From Leptospira venezuelensis (GTDB lineage: Bacteria; Spirochaetota; Leptospiria; Leptospirales; Leptospiraceae): DNA of 64,000 bases. Numbering within the stretch: the stretch's first letter is position 1; every line of letters begins with the position of its first letter. Under the pieces are notes generated by a model. The model was given only the letters and a program-made list of their open reading frames with translations. It was not told where the DNA came from and searched no databases. The position numbers and the translations under genes were made by a program. This document shows, one piece after another, positions 9,287 through 17,626 of the stretch. Location of the stretch: positions 62,001 through 126,000 of the forward strand of contig NZ_NETS01000008.1 in the NCBI RefSeq assembly GCF_002150035.1, in the 5' to 3' direction.

Positions 9287-9405
9287 CCAACCTTTTAAGT
9301 TTGTATCCTTTTTGAGATCTGGAACTCGCCGATTTTTGATTGCATGAATCGTCCTAGGGGAAACACTGGGTATCGATTTTTCTCCCACAGAGGACGTAAA
9401 CGAGC

Positions 9406-10110
9406 ATGGCAAAAAGTTTCAAAGATTTAGACGCCCAGCTCTCAGACTACATCCTCAGCCGCTCCCGCATCTCCGTTCAATCTTCCAGAATGAATTCCAA
9501 ATTGGAAAAATACGTTTTGCGTATTCTAACGGAAGTTCTGGAAAAATTAGGCCAAACAAGATACATTGAGATGTTGTATACGATCACCAAAGAAATGGCG
9601 ATCAATGGAGTAAAGGCCAACCAAAAGAGGGTTTTTTTCGAAGATCTTGGTTTGGATATCCGAAATCATGAGCATTACGACCAGGGTCTGGCCCAGTTCA
9701 AACAGAACTTCTCCGAAAAAATGGCTGACGAATATGGGAAACGTTGTCTTGCAAGAGGCGTTTTTGTCAAAATTTCAGTTACTTATACTACCGAAGGTTT
9801 GGTCGTCGAAGTAGTTAATAATACTCCTGTGATTGAGATCGAAGAATCTCGTATGAGGGAGAAGATGAGAAAGGCGATGGAATATAATGATATCGCCGAG
9901 TTCTATATGGATAATATGGACAATACTGAAGGAGCTGGTTTGGGTATCGCTTTAATCATGATCCTTCTCAAAAGTGAGAATATTGATCCAAAACTATTCA
10001 GAATCCAAACAAGCACCGCAGAAACTGTCGCCAGGGTAGAAATCCCTTTCACCGACAATTACGTAACTATTAGAAGTAAGGAAATCAACCAAGTTGGAAA
10101 TCACAAATAA
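9406..10110 (+). CDS. Histidine-kinase-like ATPase (HATPase_c) domain protein
   Basis: A 234-residue soluble protein. The N-terminal half is helical. The second half has the GHKL ATPase fold: an N-box-like helix (TITKEMAINGVKANQKR, near residues 65-80), beta strands (KISVTYTTEGLVVEVVNN) and a G-box (NTEGAGLGIALIMILLK, near 175-190). There is no phospho-accepting His domain or receiver domain, so it is not a complete sensor kinase. It may act as a stand-alone ATPase of anti-sigma or partner-switch type. Its 3' end overlaps the next reductase by 17 bp, so the two are probably translationally coupled. Confidence 0.8.
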   Translation: MAKSFKDLDAQLSDYILSRSRISVQSSRMNSKLEKYVLRILTEVLEKLGQTRYIEMLYTITKEMAINGVKANQKRVFFEDLGLDIRNHEHYDQGLAQFKQNFSEKMADEYGKRCLARGVFVKISVTYTTEGLVVEVVNNTPVIEIEESRMREKMRKAMEYNDIAEFYMDNMDNTEGAGLGIALIMILLKSENIDPKLFRIQTSTAETVARVEIPFTDNYVTIRSKEINQVGNHK

Positions 10111-10864
10111 GACTGCCGTAATCACCGGTTCCGCCGGAGGTTTAGGCAAAGAGATGGCCCTTCATTTTGCAAAATTAGGAGCCAATATTGTTCTATCGGA
10201 TATCTCCGCAGACAAACTGGAAGGCGCCAAAAAAGAGGTAGAAGCTCTAGGCGTTAAAGTGATCGCGGTGCCTACAGACGTTTCTAAGGAAAAAGACGCC
10301 GTTGAACTCATGGAGAAAGCAGTTTCCGCCTTCGGATCCGTAGATATCGCAGTTTTGAATGCGGGGATTTTGAGAGATGGTCTCTTAATAAAAGCGGATA
10401 AACAGACTGGTAAGGTTGCGTCCAAGATGTCTTTGGCAGAATGGCAGGCAGTAATCGATGTGAACTTGACCGGAGTATTCTTAACAGGCAGAGAAGCGGC
10501 AGTTCAAATGGTAAATAACGGTACCAAAGGGGTAATCATCCCTATTGCCTCTGTTTCTATGCATGGTAACCCAGGCCAAACCAATTATTCCGCAGCGAAA
10601 GCCGGAGTAGCAGCGATGACTAAACTATGGGCGAAGGAACTCAGCCGTTATGGTATCAGAGTCGCGGGTATTGCACCTGGATTCATCGCTACAGAAATGG
10701 TAATGAAAGACATGAATCCGGAAGCTCTCAAAAAATGGGAAGCGTTGATCCCGATCGGTAGATTAGGCAGACCAGATGAGATCGCTAGCACTGCGGCATT
10801 CATCGCTCAAAACGATCTGGTAGACGGAGTCGTTTTGGAAATTTCTGGAGGGGTCAAAATTTGA
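10094..10864 (+). CDS. SDR-family oxidoreductase, FabG-like
   Basis: A 256-residue NAD(P)-dependent short-chain dehydrogenase. The cofactor motif TGSAGGLGKE lies at residues 11-20, NAGIL near 90, and the catalytic Ser (IASVS) and YSAAKAG near 155-170. FabG-type 3-oxoacyl-ACP reductase is the closest general match, but fatty-acid synthesis is not proven because no other fab genes are nearby. The start is TTG at 10094, with AAGGA 10 bases upstream. It lies inside the end of the HATPase gene. The stop codon sits inside a terminator palindrome. Confidence 0.85.
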   Translation: MEITNKTAVITGSAGGLGKEMALHFAKLGANIVLSDISADKLEGAKKEVEALGVKVIAVPTDVSKEKDAVELMEKAVSAFGSVDIAVLNAGILRDGLLIKADKQTGKVASKMSLAEWQAVIDVNLTGVFLTGREAAVQMVNNGTKGVIIPIASVSMHGNPGQTNYSAAKAGVAAMTKLWAKELSRYGIRVAGIAPGFIATEMVMKDMNPEALKKWEALIPIGRLGRPDEIASTAAFIAQNDLVDGVVLEISGGVKI

Positions 10865-10880
10865 CCCCTTTGTTTCTTTT
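10850..10880 (+). terminator. Rho-independent terminator of the HATPase-SDR pair
   Basis: GGGGTCAAA (10850-10858) pairs with TTTGACCCC (10860-10868) around a single central base, so the very tip must open as a loop. A T-rich run to 10880 follows. The SDR stop codon TGA lies within the right arm. Confidence 0.8.
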
Positions 10881-11317
10881 ATTCCCTTTCTCAGTCCATT
10901 AGTTTTCCTTAATTCTTCCACACTTTTGCCTTTAATAATTTCATTTCGCCTATCTTGGTTAAGCTGAAAGCTTGTTCACCCTTCAAAACGTTTTCTTGAA
11001 TTAGAAATCTGGCAAATTCGAACTTTATAATAGTATATATTTCGTTTATTGTTAAATTAGAATATTGAGTTTTTGGGATCTTCTAAACGTAAGAGGGTTC
11101 TAATATTCGAAGGATTGAAAGTTATAATATTCAATTTCTCTAAGCTTGAGGTTATTATATCTACAATTGGTAATAAATTATTTTCCATTTTATTTACATA
11201 ATTATATCATAATTTACATGATTTCTAATTTTACAAAAAATAGAGATAGTTTTCGGAAATCCTTGTAAATTTCAAAGGTTATGTTAGAGTGGATTCAAAT
11301 ACAACAGAAGGCAGATT
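10881..11317. other. Long AT-rich intergenic region with promoter for ArsR gene
   Basis: About 440 bp without an intact gene. The right end carries a plausible promoter for the ArsR gene: TTGTAA near 11263-11268, a 16-base spacer and TAGAGT, then an AGAAGG ribosome site. The motif AATATTC recurs on both strands near 11060-11140. The left half holds a possible gene relic on the minus strand (10909-11082). No RNA gene was seen. Confidence 0.4.
10909..11082 (-). pseudogene. Possible 3' relic of a protein gene
   Basis: On the minus strand an open frame of 57 codons runs from a TAG at 11083-11085 to a TAA at 10909-10911. It encodes plausible protein-like sequence (for example IYTIIKFEFARFLIQ and GEQAFSLTKIGEMKLLKAK), but the first ATG lies only about 10 codons from the end. 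The LTKIGEMKLL piece recalls the end of a winged-helix domain. In-frame sequence upstream of the TAG also reads like protein (LRILEPSYV). It may be a decayed gene; chance is possible. Confidence 0.22.
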
Positions 11318-11620
11318 ATGGCAGCCCAAAAGTTAGAAATTAAAAAAACTCATCTGGATTCTACCATCCGCGGACTTAAAGCAGTAGCTCATCCTGACAG
11401 ATTAAAAATTCTTCTCCATCTTTCTAGAAAAGAACATAGCGTAGGAGAACTCGTAGACGCACTTGGTATCAGCCAATCAGCTGCTTCCCAACACTTAAGC
11501 AAAATGAAAGAAGCAGGATACTTAGGAAGCAAAAAAGTTTCTAACCAAGTATTCTACTCTATCAAAGACGCAAAATTCAAAGCATTCGCAAAATCTTTAC
11601 TTCAGATCTTTTCTAAGTAA
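11318..11620 (+). CDS. ArsR-family HTH transcriptional regulator
   Basis: A 100-residue winged-helix repressor. The family core lies at residues 20-85: LKAVAHPDRLKILLHL, then the recognition helix ISQSAASQHLSKMKEAGYL, then the wing SKKVSNQVFYSI. There are no cysteines, so the classical metal-thiolate sensor site (ELCVCDL type) is absent and the signal is unknown. An AGAAGG ribosome site precedes the ATG. No obvious target gene is adjacent: upstream is a long AT-rich region and downstream the convergent hldD. It could regulate itself from the AT-rich leader. Confidence 0.88.
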   Translation: MAAQKLEIKKTHLDSTIRGLKAVAHPDRLKILLHLSRKEHSVGELVDALGISQSAASQHLSKMKEAGYLGSKKVSNQVFYSIKDAKFKAFAKSLLQIFSK

Positions 11621-11655
11621 TTAATAGCTGTGGGGGGTCTTCAGGGGCCCCTTTA

Positions 11656-12615
11656 TTACTCTTCTTTTTTCAGCAAATCCACGTAATCCGCAATCGCAGT
11701 TTCCAAATCAGTAAAACCTTCTTTGTAACCACTTGAGATCAGTTTTTGGGTCTCTGCCTTCGTATAATATTGGTATTTTGCCTTTAAACTTTCAGGCATT
11801 TCCATATATTCAATATTTTCAGGTTTTCCCATTGCTTTGAATAAAGCAGATGCGAGTGAATTCCAAGTTTCAGCTTGTCCTCTTCCAACATTATATAAAC
11901 CGAATTTACGATTTTCCAAAAGGAATAAGCTAATCTTGGCCGCGTCCTTTACATAGAGAAAATCCCGTTTTTGTTCGCCATTCTTATAGTCTGGGCGATA
12001 GGATTTGAATAATTTCAATTTTCCTTCTGAAGAGATCTGTTCGTATCCTTTTAAAACAACGGATCTCATATCTCCTTTATGGGCCTCCCCAAACCCGAAG
12101 ATATTGAAGTATTTCACACCAGTGATTTGATCCAAGAATCCTTTTTTTAAGGCGTATAGATCGAACATATGTTTGGAGTATCCATACATATTCAAAGGTT
12201 TTAGAGGATGGATCGGGGTCTTATCATCATATCCAAACTGCCCTTCTCCATACGTGGCCGCAGAAGAAGCATACAAAAATTGGATTTTTCTGCGAAGAGA
12301 CTCTTCTGCTAATATCTTTGTATATTCGTAGTTATTTCGGATCAAATAAGAAGCATCAGTCTCCGTTGTAGAAGAACAGGCTCCTAAATGGAAGATATGA
12401 GAATAATCTTTTAAAATATCTGTAGTTTGAACTTTTTGAAGGAACTCTTCTTTTTCTAAATAATCTGTATATTCCAAACCTCTAAGGTTTTTCCATTTGT
12501 TAGTCAGGCCCAAATGGTCTACTACAAGGATATTTGAAATCCCCTGCTCGTTTAGAAGTCTAACTACATTACTTCCTATCAGTCCGGCTCCGCCGGTAAC
12601 GATTACTCGTTTCAT
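11656..12615 (-). CDS. hldD: ADP-L-glycero-D-manno-heptose 6-epimerase
   Basis: A 319-residue NADP-dependent epimerase that makes the heptose precursor for lipopolysaccharide. The Rossmann motif TGGAGLIGSN lies at residues 7-16. The active-site motifs ASSAATYGEG and MYGYSKHMFD (YxxxK) follow, and the family marker KYFNIFGFGE is present. The ATG at 12615 is chosen over 12621 because GGAAG lies 7 bases upstream and the protein then begins MKRVIVTGG, like its relatives. It follows the UbiD-family gene after a short gap. It runs convergent to the ArsR gene. Confidence 0.92.
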   Translation of the reverse strand: MKRVIVTGGAGLIGSNVVRLLNEQGISNILVVDHLGLTNKWKNLRGLEYTDYLEKEEFLQKVQTTDILKDYSHIFHLGACSSTTETDASYLIRNNYEYTKILAEESLRRKIQFLYASSAATYGEGQFGYDDKTPIHPLKPLNMYGYSKHMFDLYALKKGFLDQITGVKYFNIFGFGEAHKGDMRSVVLKGYEQISSEGKLKLFKSYRPDYKNGEQKRDFLYVKDAAKISLFLLENRKFGLYNVGRGQAETWNSLASALFKAMGKPENIEYMEMPESLKAKYQYYTKAETQKLISSGYKEGFTDLETAIADYVDLLKKEE

Positions 12616-12633
12616 TCCCATTCTTCCATTTAC

Positions 12634-14391
12634 CTACATTGAATCCAGAAGTCTACCAAATCTATTCTCTACTTGTTTGGTGATTTTAAGATCTTCTTCT
12701 AGAACCGGAGGATACCAAGTTTTTAGTCTTGCATCTACAAGGATTGGACCTTGGAAAGAAATATGATTCCGAACTACTTTAGAATCTCCATAGATATCAG
12801 CGGCTGGTTCGAATCGAGTGAATACATTCCAAATAAAATCGTGATCAGATTTTGTTGCTTCTTCTGAATTATCTACTAAGAATACGAATAAAAATCCTTG
12901 GGTGATTGCTTCCTTGCGAAGTGTTTCTAAAGCCCCATCCCCTTTTTTGTATTTTGGTCCGGAAACTACTAAGATTCCAGGGCAATATACTTTTGGATTT
13001 TTGAATTTAGAATTTTTAATATTAGAAGTGATCTTAGGTTTTAATTTTTGGGTTTTAGGTCCCACTCCAAGTAAAACTGCCTTACTTCCTTCATTTACCT
13101 TTGGTCCTGTATAATCCAAAGTGTCTTGAGAAATATTGGAGAAGATATGTAAGTCAGTCTCCGGTTGGAATCTCTCCAGTGCGGCAAGGAAAGTAGTTTT
13201 AAAATCCATCAATGGAACATCTTGGTCAGTAACGATCAAAAATTTAGTAAGGGATAATTGTCCTTCTCCCAAAATCCTAAGAGCGCCCATGAATGCTTCT
13301 TTTTTATATCTTTCTTTTACGATCGCTGCCGCTAAGGAATGTACTCCGGATTCTTCGTAAGCCCAAATTCCTTTTACTTGGGGCATAACGATGGGGAACA
13401 TGGGAGATAATAGATGTTGTAGATACTCCGCGATCCAATGGTCTTCCTGTGGAGGACGTCCTACAACTGTAGCAGGCCAGATTGCATCTTTTCGAGCATA
13501 AATTTTATCAATTTCAAATACTGGATAATCATGTTTAAGCGCATAATATCCATAATGATCTCCGAAAGGTCCCTCCGGTCTTCTAATCTTCGGAGGAATT
13601 TTTCCGATTAATGCAAAATCAGCATCTGCCACGATTGGAAGAGGACTGATCTTTTTGTTTTTGATAATTTTAAGTCTTTCACCTAACAAAAGCGAAGCGA
13701 GAAGAAATTCACTAATCTCTTCTGGCAAAGGTGCCACTGCCGAAATCGTTAAAGCAGGTGGACCTCCTACATAAATATGCGCAGGTAAAGCGTTACCTTC
13801 TGCTTCGGCCTCTGAATAATGAAAGCCACCGCCCCTATGGATCTGAATATGCATCCCTGTAAGCTTAGCTCCATGGAATTGGATACGATACATTCCCAAA
13901 TTTCCTTTTCCGGTTTTGGGACTTTCTGTATACACCAAAGGTAATGTGATAAATCTTCCTGCATCCTTGGGCCAGGATTTTAATGCAGGCAATTCGTCGA
14001 GGCTTTGTAACTCTGAATCCAAAATAGGAGCCTTACTCACCTTTCTAAGGCCGACTTTCAAAGCAGTCCAAGCGAGAGATCTTGCTTCCCATACTTTTTT
14101 AGGAGTAGGAGGCATTAAATGTTTTGCAGTATATGCGATTTTTTGAATAAACTTTACAGGATCTTCTCCGAATGCGATCTTGATCCTGCTTTCTGAACCA
14201 TACAAATTAGTAGCTACAGAAAATCTGGAACCTTTCACATTCGAGAATAGAAGTGCCGGTCCTCTTTTGGCAACAACCCTTCTTTGGATTTCTGCGATCT
14301 CAAGAATTGGATCCACCTCTTCTTTGATCTCCAAAAGTTCTCCTTTTTTAGAAAGTTCTTTTACGAATTCGGAAGTAGATCGAATATTCAT
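12634..14391 (-). CDS. UbiD-family decarboxylase
   Basis: A 585-residue prenylated-FMN-dependent decarboxylase of the UbiD family. Family segments include LPALKSWPKDAGRFITLP, GMYRIQFHGAKLTGMHIQIH, GGPPALTISAVAPLP, and EGPFGDHYGYY, which contributes the conserved metal and substrate loop. In Leptospira, which uses menaquinone, the likely role is decarboxylation of an aromatic quinone precursor, possibly in the futalosine pathway. That is inferred from physiology, not from neighbours. The ATG is preceded by AAAGGA. It probably shares a transcript with mutY upstream and hldD downstream. Confidence 0.85.
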   Translation of the reverse strand: MNIRSTSEFVKELSKKGELLEIKEEVDPILEIAEIQRRVVAKRGPALLFSNVKGSRFSVATNLYGSESRIKIAFGEDPVKFIQKIAYTAKHLMPPTPKKVWEARSLAWTALKVGLRKVSKAPILDSELQSLDELPALKSWPKDAGRFITLPLVYTESPKTGKGNLGMYRIQFHGAKLTGMHIQIHRGGGFHYSEAEAEGNALPAHIYVGGPPALTISAVAPLPEEISEFLLASLLLGERLKIIKNKKISPLPIVADADFALIGKIPPKIRRPEGPFGDHYGYYALKHDYPVFEIDKIYARKDAIWPATVVGRPPQEDHWIAEYLQHLLSPMFPIVMPQVKGIWAYEESGVHSLAAAIVKERYKKEAFMGALRILGEGQLSLTKFLIVTDQDVPLMDFKTTFLAALERFQPETDLHIFSNISQDTLDYTGPKVNEGSKAVLLGVGPKTQKLKPKITSNIKNSKFKNPKVYCPGILVVSGPKYKKGDGALETLRKEAITQGFLFVFLVDNSEEATKSDHDFIWNVFTRFEPAADIYGDSKVVRNHISFQGPILVDARLKTWYPPVLEEDLKITKQVENRFGRLLDSM

Positions 14392-14413
14392 AGTTTTCCT
14401 TTAAAATAATAAT

Positions 14414-15544
14414 TCAATTATCTAAACCTGGTAAAACAGCTCCGTCTTTAGCCAGAGTCTGTTTTATTTTTTTTGCAATAGAAGAAGGAAATTCAGTCTC
14501 CAAGTTTTTCCAATTGCAGTATTTGATTTCTATTGATGGCCGAATTTTGTGAAAATTTTCTAAAATTTTTCTCTCTAATTTTTGATCCAATGCTGTTTCA
14601 GAAACAAAACCTTGGATCTTATGATGAGTAATCGTGTGTTTAAATTTGATTCCAAGATCAAAAGATTTTAAATTCCAATCCAAAACGGGATCTGCTTCAT
14701 AAGGATTTTTTCCTTCGAACGAAAAAGGAAGAGAATATATTGTTTTAAAAAATCTTCTCTCTGGATAGCGGACCAGTAAAATTCCCTGTTTGGTCTTTAG
14801 TATATAAAAACGGATATTTAATGGGATTTCCTTCTTCTTCTTTTCTATTACCGGGATCTCTTCTTGGACACCATTTCGGTAAGCTATACAATCATTTTGA
14901 AGAGGACATTGGGTACATAAAGGTTTTGGAATACAGATGCGGGCTCCTAACTCCATTACTGCTTCGTTATGATCTCCCGGGAACTCAAGATTCAAAAATG
15001 AATCCGCAATCTTTTGTAAAACCGGATCCGCTTTAGGACCTGACTCTTTGAACATGACCAATCGAGAAAGAACCCTTTTTGCATTCCCATCCAAAACAGC
15101 AAAAGGTAAATTATAAGAAATAGAAAGAATAGCTCTTGCCGTATAAGGCCCCACTCCAGGAAGAGAAAGTGCGTCTTCTAAGGTTTTTGGAAATTTGCCA
15201 CCGAATTCATTGACTAGTTTCTGAACTCCGGCCAAAAGATTTTTGGCTCGGGAATAATAACCAAGTCCTTGCCAGTAACGGAATACTTCCTCTTCCTCCG
15301 CGATCGCAAGATCTTCCGGTTTGGGAAATCGATGCATAAACTTTTCATAGAGAGGGAGCATCGCTGCAACTCTTGTCTGTTGCAGCATAATCTCACTTAC
15401 CCAAGTTGAATATGGTGTTCTGTTTTTTCGAAATGCCAGGTCTCGTTTTTCTTTTAAGAACCAACTTCTAAGCTTTAAATTCGTTTTAGGATCGAATTCG
15501 TAAGTCGGAAGATCGGTTACTTTTTGTTTCAAACCGGCGGGCAT
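14414..15544 (-). CDS. mutY: A/G-specific adenine glycosylase MutY
   Basis: A 376-residue repair glycosylase that removes adenine opposite 8-oxoguanine. The N-terminal domain has YSTWVSEIMLQQTRV (with the catalytic Glu) and the helix-hairpin-helix LPGVGPYTARAILSI followed by FAVLDGN with the catalytic Asp. The cluster-binding segment is CIPKPLCTQCPLQNDC, that is C-x5-C-x2-C-x5-C, one residue shorter than the usual C-x6-C-x2-C-x5-C. The C-terminal NUDIX-like domain (residues about 235-360) recognises 8-oxoG. The start has only a weak ribosome site. The UbiD-family gene follows directly. Confidence 0.93.
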   Translation of the reverse strand: MPAGLKQKVTDLPTYEFDPKTNLKLRSWFLKEKRDLAFRKNRTPYSTWVSEIMLQQTRVAAMLPLYEKFMHRFPKPEDLAIAEEEEVFRYWQGLGYYSRAKNLLAGVQKLVNEFGGKFPKTLEDALSLPGVGPYTARAILSISYNLPFAVLDGNAKRVLSRLVMFKESGPKADPVLQKIADSFLNLEFPGDHNEAVMELGARICIPKPLCTQCPLQNDCIAYRNGVQEEIPVIEKKKKEIPLNIRFYILKTKQGILLVRYPERRFFKTIYSLPFSFEGKNPYEADPVLDWNLKSFDLGIKFKHTITHHKIQGFVSETALDQKLERKILENFHKIRPSIEIKYCNWKNLETEFPSSIAKKIKQTLAKDGAVLPGLDN

Positions 15545-15600
15545 GTATCTGACTATCGGAGCCTTTTACTCCAGGGAGAAAAGGAGTTTTCGAAGCCGGT

Positions 15601-15746
15601 TTGTTGGAATTCCTACAATTTATTTGGGTGCCCCACCCTTTTTCTGGGTGGGGGCCGGTCTGTGGTACCCGGAGTCCGTCCTATCACAAAAAACTCAAAC
15701 AAGCAAGCAAGATTCTAAACCAGAAGTCCTGTAGGAATTCCAACAA
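15601..15746. repeat. 146-bp inverted-repeat element with internal hairpin
   Basis: Two 17-bp perfect inverted repeats (15601-15617 and 15730-15746, core GTTGGAATTCCTACA) bound a 112-bp interior. Inside is a hairpin, CCCCACCC (15631-15638) with GGGTGGGG (15646-15653) around a 7-base loop. There is no ORF. It lies between mutY and an SDR gene. Part of the same core (TGTTGGAATTCC) occurs once more upstream of trxB near 44439. It looks like a small non-autonomous or dispersed palindromic repeat. Confidence 0.6.
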
Positions 15747-15779
15747 GACTTCTCCCAGTTCCCGCTTGTTCATTCCTAT

Positions 15780-16532
15780 CTATAGCAAAAATCCTCCTGA
15801 CACCTCTAAATCCTGAGCAGTCACCCAAGAAAACTCGTCGGACAACAAATTCACAATAACCTTAGCTATATCATCCGGACTTCCAATTCTTCCTAAAGCA
15901 GTCTGATCCGCTATAGGTTGGATGTACTCTGGATGTTTATCAAATGCTCCTCCTCCAAGATTTGTATGAACTGGACCTGGAGAGATTGAATTCACTCTTA
16001 TCTTTCTAGGAGAAAGTTCTTTTGCAAGATACTTAGTCCAAGAAGTCAAAGCAGCTTTCGAAGCACCATAAGCGGAATACCCTACAAAGGATCCGTGACT
16101 TGCTGAACTGGATGTATTCACGATTCTTCCGTTATCTTCTATAATTTTAACAAGATGCTGTGTTAAGAAAAATGGCCCTTTAAAATTCGTGTTTAGCATT
16201 TGATCGAAATATTCCTCTGTAATCTCTGTAAAAGGCACCCCTCCTCCGACACCTCCGTTATTTACCAAGTAATCAAAAGTTTTTCTCTTCCAAATATCTT
16301 CTAGATTCATTTTTACAAGCTCAGCAAAAGTTTCAAAGGAAGACTTTTGACTAAGATCTAATTTAAGACTTACTGCTTTTGAGCCGTATTTCTCCACTTC
16401 TTTTACTACATCTTCTGCGCCTTTCTTATCCGAATGATAAGTAAGAATTACACCAATCCCTTTTTTACCTAGTTCGATCGCGGTATTTTTTCCGATCCCG
16501 TTACTTGCTCCTGTGACGATTGCAATATTCAT
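15780..16532 (-). CDS. SDR-family NAD(P)-dependent oxidoreductase
   Basis: A 250-residue classical short-chain dehydrogenase. TGASNGIGKN lies near residues 7-16, YLVNNGG near 90, the catalytic Ser in VNTSSSASHG near 140, YSAYGASKAA near 150-160, and SPGPVHTNLG near 190. The ATG at 16530-16532 is preferred because GGAGG lies 6-7 bases upstream and the protein then begins MNIAIVTGA; the longer frame adds 20 unrelated residues. The substrate is unknown. The AraC-type gene 157 bp away is divergent, so this is a likely regulator-target pair. Confidence 0.88.
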   Translation of the reverse strand: MNIAIVTGASNGIGKNTAIELGKKGIGVILTYHSDKKGAEDVVKEVEKYGSKAVSLKLDLSQKSSFETFAELVKMNLEDIWKRKTFDYLVNNGGVGGGVPFTEITEEYFDQMLNTNFKGPFFLTQHLVKIIEDNGRIVNTSSSASHGSFVGYSAYGASKAALTSWTKYLAKELSPRKIRVNSISPGPVHTNLGGGAFDKHPEYIQPIADQTALGRIGSPDDIAKVIVNLLSDEFSWVTAQDLEVSGGFLL

Positions 16533-16689
16533 AACGTCCTCCAATACCCTGAAGCGTAGAACATTTGATAAAGATAGTAAAGATCGGATCATGCCGATTG
16601 ATTGCCTAATCCTACCGACTTATCAATAAATCGAAATATTCCATAAATTTAGCTTTAGATAATATGATTTCATTCTATTATGTTACAGA

Positions 16690-17580
16690 ATGAAGGAAAT
16701 TCTGAAAGAGATTGCTGAACTAACAATCCAGGCAACAACAAAACCAACTAAAACGGAACTCCCAAAAGTATTACTTATAAAAGGAGAAGTATCCGAACAC
16801 CAACTTGCGGCGGTCTACGAACCTATGATCGGTTTAGTCGTGCAAGGAGGGAAAACGATCTCGATAGGAGATCAAACTATTCAATTAAAGGCGCCTTCTT
16901 ATTTTGTAATTTCCGCTGATATCCCGGCCACAGGAAAAGTTCAACAAGGCAAAACTGGACCTTACATTTCTTTGGGACTCGAATTGGACCAGGACTCCAT
17001 TTTAGATTTATTAAATGATCTTCCTAAAGATCCTTCAGAAGAAAATGCAGAGAATGAGTTCATAGCCTGCGAAGCGTCTACTGAATTTTTAGAAGTTTGG
17101 GTTAGAATGCTCCGACTTCTTAAAACACCAGAACATATTCCTGCCCTTGCTCCTATCTATGAAAGAGAAATATTATATAGAGTCCTTCTTGGTCCCCAAG
17201 GATGGCGTTTGAGAAAATTTTGCCAAACTCAAGGAAAAGGACCGACTATCTATCCTGCAATTCGATGGATCAGAGAAAATTATACTGCCTCAATGGAGAT
17301 TAAACGATTAGCGGCAAAATCCAGATTGGGAGTTACAACATTTCATAGACAATTTAAACAGATAACAGGCCTAAGTCCTATTCAATTCCAAAAACAACTC
17401 AGATTGCTCGAAGCGAGAAAACTTTTAGTCCATAGTGCTTATTCCGCGTCACGCGCTGCCTTCGAAGTTGGATACGAAAGTGTTACTCAATTCAATCGAG
17501 AATATTCCAGGTTTTTCGGGAACTCTCCAGTAAGAGATGCTTCCAACCTAAGAGAAAAAATAGCATTGACGAGGTACTAA
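16690..17580 (+). CDS. AraC-family transcriptional regulator (AraC_N type)
   Basis: 296 residues. The N-terminal half is the AraC_N cupin-like domain (VYEPMIGLVVQGGKTISIG, then APSYFVISADIPATGKV). The C-terminal half has the two helix-turn-helix units (MEIKRLAAKSRLGVTTFHR and SRAAFEVGYESVTQFNREY, then the conserved FFGNSP). Regulators of this subgroup usually sit next to an oxidoreductase they control. Here the divergent SDR gene fits, and the AT-rich gap between them is the probable operator. A Pr6Pr membrane protein follows 46 bp downstream and may share the transcript. Confidence 0.9.
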   Translation: MKEILKEIAELTIQATTKPTKTELPKVLLIKGEVSEHQLAAVYEPMIGLVVQGGKTISIGDQTIQLKAPSYFVISADIPATGKVQQGKTGPYISLGLELDQDSILDLLNDLPKDPSEENAENEFIACEASTEFLEVWVRMLRLLKTPEHIPALAPIYEREILYRVLLGPQGWRLRKFCQTQGKGPTIYPAIRWIRENYTASMEIKRLAAKSRLGVTTFHRQFKQITGLSPIQFQKQLRLLEARKLLVHSAYSASRAAFEVGYESVTQFNREYSRFFGNSPVRDASNLREKIALTRY

Positions 17581-17626
17581 AACTCATAAGAATCCAGCGA
17601 TCGGTTTCTTAACGGAGAAGTATCAA

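Noticed and set aside
9128..9412. 94-codon minus-strand frame through the hairpin element
   Set aside because: It runs through the palindromes and has no start context; the region is better explained as a repeat or leader.
11625..11655. GGGG/CCCC-rich patch after the ArsR gene as a terminator
   Set aside because: The G and C runs give only a 4-bp stem or a loop-less palindrome, so termination is not supported.
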